Source: CAYNST01 sp964399955 (lineage in GTDB: Bacteria; Pseudomonadota; Gammaproteobacteria; Pseudomonadales; Cellvibrionaceae). Taken from it: DNA of 17,519 nucleotides. Positions 1 to 5,541 of the stretch are shown in pieces. The notes beneath the pieces are model-generated. The model ran no database searches and was not told the origin of the DNA. It saw only the letters and a list, made by a program, of their open reading frames with translations. Every line of letters starts with the position of its first letter. The stretch's first letter is position 1. The DNA lies in assembly GCA_964399955.1 (NCBI GenBank), contig CAYNST010000068.1, positions 1-17,519 of the forward strand, in the 5' to 3' direction. Made by a program: the position numbers and the translations under genes.

Positions 1-413
1 TCATTCCAAATAAGCGACTGATAACGACGCCAGGCGGAAAAATGGCCCCAGCCCGCCGGGCGAGGATGAAACGTCAACAGACCCTGGCGCCACAGCCCTT
101 TTGGACGCCGTCCGGGGCGGCGCATACTTGGCCCTGGAGCGGTTCGCCCATTTTTTGTGCGGTTATCTGCCACGATGTGGACCTGCCCGCCTTAATAATC
201 GTTGACGCTATGAATATTCCGAACTGATATAAAAATCACAAACTTCCGGCAGATCAGGGCAGTGCTTTTGCCGGTCATATGCTATGTTCTTAAGCCAGCG
301 TTTGATAACAGACGCACATTGCTGCAAATCAGAATAAAGCGCCCCAGCCCGCAACGCCACGCGGGCATGGGGCGTCATAAGAAAACAATCTCACGGACCT
401 AAGAGGATTAGCG
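1..413. other. Non-coding stretch upstream of the DUF6316-like gene
   Basis: I see no convincing gene here. One frame on the + strand is open from the window edge to a stop at 225-227, but its product is rich in Arg, Pro and Trp, matches no family I recognise, and lacks a ribosome binding site at its internal ATG (42). It could at most be the tail of a gene outside the window. Positions 246-251 and 269-274 form a short inverted repeat (CCGGCA/TGCCGG). The 12-mer GCCCCAGCCCGC at 45-56 recurs exactly at 341-352, inside the hairpin listed separately. I could not define a convincing promoter for the gene at 414; TTGATA at 302-307 is a possible -35 without a good partner. Confidence 0.5.
340..374 (+). 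promoter_or_regulatory. Strong GC-rich hairpin in the leader of the DUF6316-like gene
   Basis: The arms 340-352 and 361-374 pair as CGCCCC plus GCCCGC against GCGGGC plus GGGGCG, with a small internal bulge (A against AT) and an 8-nt loop. The hairpin ends 26 nt before the Shine-Dalgarno AAGAGGA of the gene at 414. On the + strand it is followed by A-rich rather than T-rich sequence, so it is not a canonical terminator in that direction. On the - strand it is followed by a mildly T-rich stretch. It may be a leader structure or the terminator of a transcript I cannot identify. Confidence 0.45.
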
Positions 414-638
414 ATGATGAACAGAGCAGGCGAGCAACTAGAAACCCTACCCAGCCGTTCCAGCCGTTTTTTTACCAAAGACGGCTACTGGTATTATTCT
501 ACCCGCGAAGGGGTGGACATCGGCCCCTTCGACAGTCAGCCAGAGGCAGAGCGCGGCGTGAGCAAATACATAGATTTTGTCTTGCACGCCGAGCCGCAGG
601 TGGTGGAAACCTTAAAGGTTTATCGCACGGCGGCTTGA
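414..638 (+). CDS. Small DUF6316-like protein
   Basis: A 74-residue soluble protein with no signal peptide or membrane segment. Its core (residues about 14-55) has SSRFFTKDGYWYYSTREG, then GPF, an acidic-aromatic stretch and a YIDF motif. This resembles the small DUF6316 family of Pseudomonas and relatives, whose function is not known to me. The family name is recalled from the motif pattern, not from a search. The start is supported by AAGAGGA at 401-407, 6 nt before ATG 414; a second ATG at 417 is possible. It converges on hisF, 44 nt away, with a hairpin between them. Its leader holds a strong hairpin (340-374). No partner gene suggests a role. Confidence 0.75.
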   Translation: MMNRAGEQLETLPSRSSRFFTKDGYWYYSTREGVDIGPFDSQPEAERGVSKYIDFVLHAEPQVVETLKVYRTAA

Positions 639-661
639 ACCAAAAGGCGGGCTGCTTTGCA

Positions 662-679
662 CCGCCGCAATAGCGGCGG
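662..679. terminator. Hairpin between the converging DUF6316-like gene and hisF
   Basis: A perfect 7-bp stem, CCGCCGC (662-668) and GCGGCGG (673-679), with an AATA loop. It lies 3 nt beyond the hisF stop codon and 23 nt beyond the stop of the + strand gene. Neither side has a T tract, so a classical intrinsic terminator is not shown. It may act as a shared mRNA 3' end structure. Confidence 0.45.
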
Positions 680-682
680 ATG

Positions 683-1456
683 TCAAAGGCGTACGGTAAT
701 GCCCCGGGCCTGCATATAACGCTTGGCCTCAGGCACGGTGTACTCCCCGAAGTGAAAGATACTGGCGGCCAGCACTGCATCGGCGCCGCCTTCTACTATG
801 CCGTCTACTAAATGCTGCAGGTTGCCGACGCCACCGGAGGCAATGACCGGCACAGATACGGCATCCACAATGGCCCGGGTAGCAGCCAGGTCAAAACCGT
901 TTTTAGTGCCGTCGCGGTCCATACTGGTCAGCAAAATCTCACCGGCCCCGTTGTCTACCATGCGTGCCGCCCACTCCACCGCGTCAATGCCGGTCGGCTC
1001 GCGCCCGCCGTGGGTAAATATCTCCCAGCGGTCAGGCTCGCCGTCAGCACTGACACGCTTGGCGTCTATGGCAACTACGATGCACTGCGAGCCAAAGCGC
1101 TCTGCCGCTTCCTTGACAAAGTCCGGGTTTTTTACTGCGGCAGAGTTGATGCCCACCTTGTCCGCCCCCGCGTTCAGCATTCTGCGAATGTCAGCCGTTG
1201 TGCGGATGCCACCGCCCACGGTGAGCGGGATGAACACTTCAGCGGCAATGGCTTCCACCGTGTGCACGGTGGTATCCCGCGCCTGGTGGGTGGCGGTAAT
1301 ATCCAGGAAAGTGATTTCGTCGGCGCCCTGCTCATCGTATTTTTTTGCTATCTGCACCGGGTCGCCTGCATCGCGAATGTCCACGAAGCAGACGCCCTTC
1401 ACCACGCGACCGCAATCCACATCCAGGCAGGGAATTATGCGCTTTGCCAGTGTCAT
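683..1456 (-). CDS. hisF: Imidazole glycerol phosphate synthase, cyclase subunit HisF
   Basis: HisF is the (beta/alpha)8-barrel cyclase subunit of imidazole glycerol phosphate synthase. It uses ammonia made by HisH to convert PRFAR into imidazole glycerol phosphate and AICAR. The 257-residue protein is the usual length. It starts MTLAKRIIPCLDVD, with the catalytic Asp at 12 and the second catalytic Asp at 131 (VVAIDAK). Phosphate-binding segments are visible at TVGGGIR (79-85) and IASGGVG (205-211). Its ATG overlaps the hisA stop by four bases (ATGA, 1453-1456), which suggests translational coupling; the upstream GGGGA is only a weak ribosome site. It is the last gene of the hisBHAF operon. 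Confidence 0.98.
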   Translation of the reverse strand: MTLAKRIIPCLDVDCGRVVKGVCFVDIRDAGDPVQIAKKYDEQGADEITFLDITATHQARDTTVHTVEAIAAEVFIPLTVGGGIRTTADIRRMLNAGADKVGINSAAVKNPDFVKEAAERFGSQCIVVAIDAKRVSADGEPDRWEIFTHGGREPTGIDAVEWAARMVDNGAGEILLTSMDRDGTKNGFDLAATRAIVDAVSVPVIASGGVGNLQHLVDGIVEGGADAVLAASIFHFGEYTVPEAKRYMQARGITVRL

Positions 1457-2202
1457 CGAGTCCCCGCCGCGCTGTCACAGAGGGATTGAGCTTCAGCAAG
1501 CTCAAGCGTGCCTTCATAGATTGCCCGCCCGGTGATAGCCCCGCAGATGCCAGCGCCTTCTTTGGAGCGACGCAGCAAGGCTTCAATGTCTTGCATGTCC
1601 GTGATTCCGCCCGATGCAATGATTGGCAGGCTGGAGGCGCAGGCCATGGCCACAGTGGCTTCGACATTGACACCCTGCATCATGCCGTCGCGGTCAATAT
1701 CCGTATAGACAATGGCATTGACGCCGTCCTGCTCAAACTGCTTGGCGAGATCTGTCGCCTTGACCTCGGACACCTCGGCCCAACCGTCGGTGGCGACAAA
1801 ACCGTTTTTGGCGTCCAGGCCAACAATAATGCTATCGGCAAACTCGCGGCAGGCGTATTTGACAAACTCAGGGTCCTTCACCGCCTGGGTGCCTATGATG
1901 ACGTAACGCACTCCGGCGGCGAGATAGTGCTCAATGGTCTGCAGGGAGCGAATGCCGCCGCCTATCTGGATGGGAAGATCAGGAAATGCCCGGGCGATGG
2001 CGGTGACCACCTCACCGTTGACCGGAGCACCGGCAAAAGCCCCGTTCAGGTCCACCAGGTGCAGCCGCCGCGCCCCACCCGCCACCCATTGGGCAGCCGT
2101 GGCGACCGGGTCGTCGGAGAATACAGTAGAATCACTCATGACGCCTTTGCGCAGGCGCACACACTGGCCGTCTTTCAGATCGATTGCGGGAATAATTAGC
2201 AT
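1453..2202 (-). CDS. hisA: Phosphoribosylformimino-AICAR-phosphate isomerase HisA
   Basis: HisA is the cytoplasmic isomerase that converts ProFAR to PRFAR, the substrate of HisHF. The 249-residue protein is a normal-length (beta/alpha)8 barrel related to HisF. The sequence starts MLIIPAIDLKDGQCVRL, with the catalytic Asp at 8 and the second catalytic Asp at 130 (VGLDAKNG). Phosphate-binding glycines lie at QIGGGIR (79-85) and IASGGI (195-200). A good ribosome site, AGGAGC (2208-2213), sits 5 nt before the ATG. It follows hisH after 24 nt and overlaps hisF by four bases. Nothing suggests it is impaired. Confidence 0.98.
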   Translation of the reverse strand: MLIIPAIDLKDGQCVRLRKGVMSDSTVFSDDPVATAAQWVAGGARRLHLVDLNGAFAGAPVNGEVVTAIARAFPDLPIQIGGGIRSLQTIEHYLAAGVRYVIIGTQAVKDPEFVKYACREFADSIIVGLDAKNGFVATDGWAEVSEVKATDLAKQFEQDGVNAIVYTDIDRDGMMQGVNVEATVAMACASSLPIIASGGITDMQDIEALLRRSKEGAGICGAITGRAIYEGTLELAEAQSLCDSAAGTR

Positions 2203-2226
2203 CTTGTGCTCCTGGGACGCAGCAGC

Positions 2227-2889
2227 TCAGGCCGCGCGGCCGTTCCAATTGACGAAGTTCTGCAGCAGCTGCAGCCCGTGGGTGTGGCTTTTCTCCGGGT
2301 GAAACTGCGCCGCAAATAGGTTATCGCGCGCCAGTGCCGCGCTGAACTGGATCCCGTAGTCGCAACTGCCCGCCACCAACCCTGGGTCCTGCACCTGCAC
2401 GCAATAGCTGTGCACGAAATAAAAGCGGCTGCCGTCGGGAATGCCCTGCCACAGTGCATGAGGTTGGGTCTGCTTGACCTGGTTCCAGCCCATATGCGGC
2501 ACCTTCAGGCGTTCCCCGTTGCTGTGGGCGCTGAAGCTGGGGTAGCGGGCAAAGGATTTCACTTCGCCTGCAAAATGCCCGAGGCAGGCAACACCGCCGT
2601 TCTCTTCACTCCTGTCCATCAGCGCCTGCAGGCCGACGCAGATGGCAAGCACGGGTTTGCCCGAATGGATGGCGTCCGCCACGGCTTTGTCCATCTGCAA
2701 CAGGCGTATCTCGGCCATGCAGTCGCGGATGGCGCCCACACCAGGAAATAACACGCGATCTGCCCTGGCTATGACGTCAAGATCAGCAGTAACACTGACC
2801 TCAGCCTCCGGTGCCACCTTCTGCAGAGCGCTGGCCACGGAGTGCAGATTGCCCATGCCGTAGTCGATGACGGCAATACGGTTGCTCAT
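2227..2889 (-). CDS. hisH: Imidazole glycerol phosphate synthase, glutamine amidotransferase subunit HisH
   Basis: HisH hydrolyses glutamine and channels ammonia to HisF. I choose the ATG at 2889 (MSNRIAVIDYGMGN), giving 220 residues. A longer in-frame reading to 2988 would run back into hisB, and its extra 33 residues do not look like HisH. GAGG lies 8 nt before the chosen start. The class I amidotransferase triad is visible as Cys84 (LAICVGLQ), His197 and Glu199 (QFHPEKS), with the oxyanion strand PGVGA at 49-53. The nucleophile motif reads ICVGLQ where ICLGMQ is common, a conservative change. It lies 19 nt after hisB and 24 nt before hisA. Confidence 0.97.
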   Translation of the reverse strand: MSNRIAVIDYGMGNLHSVASALQKVAPEAEVSVTADLDVIARADRVLFPGVGAIRDCMAEIRLLQMDKAVADAIHSGKPVLAICVGLQALMDRSEENGGVACLGHFAGEVKSFARYPSFSAHSNGERLKVPHMGWNQVKQTQPHALWQGIPDGSRFYFVHSYCVQVQDPGLVAGSCDYGIQFSAALARDNLFAAQFHPEKSHTHGLQLLQNFVNWNGRAA

Positions 2890-2908
2890 TGGGGTGCCTC
2901 GCTGCCAA

Positions 2909-3502
2909 TTAGAGTGAACCTTTGGTGGATGGCATAGCGTCACCCAGGCGCTCGTCGCGCTCCAGTGCCATGCGCAATGCCCGTCCAAATGCCTTGAAGA
3001 CGGTTTCTATTTGATGATGCGCATTGGCACCGCGCAGGCAATCGATATGCAGTGTAACCTTGGCGTGATTGACGAACCCCTGAAAAAATTCGTAGAACAG
3101 CTCGGTATCAAAGGTGCCGATGCGTTTTTGGGTAAAAGGGATGTTCAAGGTCAAGCCCGGGCGGCCGGAAAAATCAATGACTACCCGGGAGAGCGCCTCG
3201 TCAAGTGGCACGTAGGCGTGGCCGTAGCGACGCAAACCTTTTTTTTCACCGACGGCCTTGGCCATTGCCTGCCCAAGGGTGATACCTATGTCCTCGGCGC
3301 TGTGGTGGTCGTCTATATGGGTATCACCTTTGCAGGTGACATGTAAATCAAGCATGCCGTGACGGGCGATTTGGTCCATCATGTGCTCAAGAAATGGCAC
3401 GCCGGTCTCGAATTGCCCGTGCCCCTGACCATCAATGTTGATGCTGACCGAGATCTGCGTCTCGAGGGTGTCGCGCTGAACGCTGGCGGTACGCTGGGCC
3501 AT
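2909..3502 (-). CDS. hisB: Imidazoleglycerol-phosphate dehydratase HisB (monofunctional)
   Basis: HisB removes water from imidazole glycerol phosphate to give imidazole acetol phosphate. The enzyme is a manganese-dependent oligomer. The protein has 197 residues, the length of the monofunctional Pseudomonas enzyme, so the fused histidinol-phosphate phosphatase domain of E. coli HisB is absent. Metal and substrate motifs are intact: FLEHMMDQIARHG (37-49), DDHHSAEDIG (64-73), HAYVPLDEALSR (95-106) and HHQIETVFKAF (162-172). The ribosome site is weak. It is the first gene of the operon, and a TATAAT box lies about 37 nt upstream. An A8 run in the coding strand (3239-3246) encodes part of EKKG and appears normal. 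Confidence 0.98.
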   Translation of the reverse strand: MAQRTASVQRDTLETQISVSINIDGQGHGQFETGVPFLEHMMDQIARHGMLDLHVTCKGDTHIDDHHSAEDIGITLGQAMAKAVGEKKGLRRYGHAYVPLDEALSRVVIDFSGRPGLTLNIPFTQKRIGTFDTELFYEFFQGFVNHAKVTLHIDCLRGANAHHQIETVFKAFGRALRMALERDERLGDAMPSTKGSL

Positions 3503-3538
3503 AGTCTGTTTACATCTCAGTGAGTCGGGAAGCCGGCA

Positions 3539-3567
3539 ATTATAGCCAAATTGGCACCGGAGTTCGA
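3539..3567 (-). promoter_or_regulatory. Predicted sigma-70 promoter of the his operon
   Basis: On the - strand a perfect TATAAT -10 box occupies 3539-3544. A poor -35 (TCGAAC, 3562-3567) lies 17 nt upstream. The start of transcription would fall near 3532, giving a leader of only about 30 nt before hisB. That is too short for a histidine-rich leader peptide and attenuator of the enteric type, and none is visible. Confidence 0.6.
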
Positions 3568-3610
3568 GCAGAAGCAGGCAGGATCGACTGCAGCCAAACG
3601 TCGCGGTCCT

Positions 3611-3638
3611 TTGCAGGCGAAGGCTTGTTGACTAAAAT
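3611..3638 (+). promoter_or_regulatory. Possible promoter of the outer-membrane barrel gene
   Basis: TTGCAG (3611-3616) and TAAAAT (3633-3638) are separated by 16 nt on the + strand, about 90 nt before the start codon at 3730. The -35 match is weak. The rest of the 227-nt divergent region between hisB and this gene shows no other clear signal. Confidence 0.35.
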
Positions 3639-3729
3639 GGCGCCTTTGGTTCAGGCCGGCTGCCCGGCGACAAATTTCCAGGCGCTGCAAGGGGCGGGAT
3701 TGCCCAAACTATCACTCATGGAGTAAACG

Positions 3730-4401
3730 ATGCTCAATTCACTGAAGCCCCGCCTGGCCCTGGCTCTGCTTGCTGCCGGCCTCTGCACATCGGTGCGCGC
3801 GGACAGCGGCTTCTTGGTAGGAGCTGCGGCCAGCTACTTCAAACCGGGTACCGCCTATAGGGTCGATGCCGGGGTGGCCACCTCGGTGGCGGTGGGTTAT
3901 CAAATCAACCGCCAATGGCAGGTCGAAGGCACCTATTTGTATTTTCCCAGCAAACAAAAACGCACTTTGGTTGAGGTGGAGATCGAAAACTACCGGCTGG
4001 ACGCCAGTTATCACCCGCGCCAGTTCAACCGGTTTTCACCCTTCATGACCCTGGGCGCCGGCAGTCAGGTGGTGACCGCCAATGGCCGCCAAACCGACAA
4101 CACCACCCTCACCGCAGGCCTTGGCAGTGATCTGGCCCTGACCGACAACCTGAGCCTGCGAGGGGAAGTTCTTCTGCTGCACGATACCAACTACCAACTC
4201 AACCACTACAGCGGGGGGCTGAGCCTGCGCTGGCGGTTTGGCCCCTCGGCCAGCCGCAAAGCCGAGCTGCATGAAGAAAACATGCGGCTGGATTCCGACG
4301 GGGACGGAGTGCGTGACGGCTTTGACCGCTGCCCCAACACCCCACCAGGCGCAGAAGTGGACGCGTTTGGTTGCGAAATGCAGCCAGCCGCCTCGCCTTG
4401 A
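3730..4401 (+). CDS. OmpA-like outer-membrane beta-barrel protein with one TSP3-type calcium repeat
   Basis: The 223-residue protein starts with a signal peptide (residues 1-24, cleavage probably after SVRA). A region of about 150 residues follows with alternating hydrophobic and polar strands, consistent with a small eight-stranded barrel; several strands end in aromatic residues. Residues about 187-215 carry a thrombospondin type 3-like repeat, DSDGDGVRDGFDRCPNTPPG, whose Asp pattern and two Cys are typical of the calcium-binding linker of OprF/OmpA proteins. In that family the linker leads to a peptidoglycan-binding OmpA domain, but here the protein stops eight residues after the last Cys. 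No OmpA domain is readable in any frame downstream. GGAG lies 6 nt before the ATG. The role is probably structural in the outer membrane; substrates cannot be inferred. Confidence 0.8.
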   Translation: MLNSLKPRLALALLAAGLCTSVRADSGFLVGAAASYFKPGTAYRVDAGVATSVAVGYQINRQWQVEGTYLYFPSKQKRTLVEVEIENYRLDASYHPRQFNRFSPFMTLGAGSQVVTANGRQTDNTTLTAGLGSDLALTDNLSLRGEVLLLHDTNYQLNHYSGGLSLRWRFGPSASRKAELHEENMRLDSDGDGVRDGFDRCPNTPPGAEVDAFGCEMQPAASP

Positions 4402-4414
4402 TCACCGGGCTCTG

Positions 4415-4465
4415 CTGGGCCTTGACGCGCCGACAGTGCGCACTTTCCGCGGGCCCAGTCTTTTG
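4415..4465 (+). terminator. Possible terminator after the barrel gene
   Basis: CTGGGCC (4415-4421) pairs with GGCCCAG (4452-4458) and is followed by TCTTTTG. The loop is long (30 nt) but contains further complementary GCGC elements. It lies 13 nt past the stop codon and before zntB, so zntB may have its own promoter or be expressed by read-through. Confidence 0.4.
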
Positions 4466-4496
4466 CCCGGTCGGCTCTACTGGTTGATACAGCTTG

Positions 4497-5462
4497 ATGA
4501 CCACTCGCAACAAGACTCTGTTCCTACTGGACGCCTGGCGCTTTGACACGGCATCACCGCAGCCGCTGGAAGGCGACCCGTCCTGGCGGCCGCATTGCTG
4601 GTTTCACTGTCAGCGCGACGCATCCGGGCTTGAGGAATGGCTGTTGCAAACGGACCTGGCGCAGGGCGTGGTGGATGCCGTACTGGCGGAGGACACCCGG
4701 CCGCGGTTTCAGAAACTGGGGGAGCGCGGCTTTTTGTTGATTCTTCGCGGCGTCAACCTCAACAGCGGCCAGGCGCCGGACGATATGCTGAGCCTGCGCA
4801 TTCTGTATTACGACCGCAGCCTGATCACCCTGCGCAAGCGGCCCTTCCAGGGCGTGGCCGGGGTGCGGGAGATGCTGGCGGCCGGTGAAGGTCCGCTCAA
4901 TGCAGAAGAGGTACTGCTCGCCATCATCGAGCAAATGCACCAGAGCATTGAACACCTGGTGGCGCAGTCGGAAAATGACATCGATGACCTGCAGGAGGCT
5001 TTAGCCTCGCTCAACCCTGAGCAGCAGATGGATCTGTCGTTGATGCACCGTCAGCTGCTGAAACTCAACCGTTTCATCAAACCGCAAACCACAGCATTGA
5101 TCGAGCTGACCAGCAGCAAGCTGCCGCTGTTCGAGGACCCGGCCCTGGCGCAGCATTTCATCAATCAGAAGGATGTGATTCTGCGCATTATCGAAAGTAT
5201 CGAATCACACCTAGAGCAGGTGTGGATGCTGCGTGAGCATATGAATCACGCGCATGCAGAAAAGATGAGCCGCAATACTTATTGGTTATCCCTGAGCGCA
5301 GCCATCTTCCTGCCCCTGACCTTTCTGACGGGCCTGCTCGGCGTCAATCTGGGGGGCATTCCCGGGGGCAAGTCCGAATACGGCTTTGCTATTTTATGTC
5401 TGCTGATTACGGGGCTTGGTGTACTGGAATTTATATTCCTGCGCCGCATGCGCTTCTGGTAG
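4497..5462 (+). CDS. zntB: ZntB-type zinc transporter of the CorA family
   Basis: A membrane transporter of the CorA/ZntB superfamily, thought to move Zn2+ in ZntB. A TTG codon at 4494 directly precedes the ATG at 4497; I prefer the ATG (321 residues), although no strong ribosome site is visible. The long cytoplasmic N-terminal domain (about 1-260) contains DTRPRFQKLGERG and a helical region like E. coli ZntB. Two membrane helices follow at about 263-286 and 295-314. The signature between them is GVN within TGLLGVNLGGIPGG, nearly the same as E. coli ZntB and unlike the GMN of CorA. The short C-terminus ends in basic residues, as in the family. Zinc is inferred from this resemblance. No zinc regulator lies beside it. 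Confidence 0.9.
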   Translation: MTTRNKTLFLLDAWRFDTASPQPLEGDPSWRPHCWFHCQRDASGLEEWLLQTDLAQGVVDAVLAEDTRPRFQKLGERGFLLILRGVNLNSGQAPDDMLSLRILYYDRSLITLRKRPFQGVAGVREMLAAGEGPLNAEEVLLAIIEQMHQSIEHLVAQSENDIDDLQEALASLNPEQQMDLSLMHRQLLKLNRFIKPQTTALIELTSSKLPLFEDPALAQHFINQKDVILRIIESIESHLEQVWMLREHMNHAHAEKMSRNTYWLSLSAAIFLPLTFLTGLLGVNLGGIPGGKSEYGFAILCLLITGLGVLEFIFLRRMRFW

Positions 5463-5541
5463 CTATTATTTAGCTCAACTTGTGACTGTTCAAATTGCGG
5501 ACAAATTCGGGCGCAAGCTGAAGAGTTGCCTGGGGCGGACT

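Noticed and set aside
798..1535. Long + strand reading frames opposite hisF, including 798-1535 and 812-1489
   Set aside because: They are antisense to hisF, a clearly recognised gene, and their products have no recognisable motif. GC-rich DNA often keeps such antisense frames open.
2890..2988. N-terminal extension of HisH by 33 residues
   Set aside because: It would overlap hisB, and the extension is unlike HisH. The internal ATG at 2889 has a ribosome site and matches the family start.
3239..3246. A8/T8 runs inside hisB and, at 7237-7244, inside the GGDEF-EAL gene, as possible programmed frameshift sites
   Set aside because: Both reading frames continue normally through the runs into conserved motifs, and no alternative product is evident.
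3520..3726. 68-residue + strand frame ending just before the barrel gene
   Set aside because: It begins inside the predicted his promoter, has no ribosome site and no recognisable features. It might be a leader peptide, but nothing supports that.
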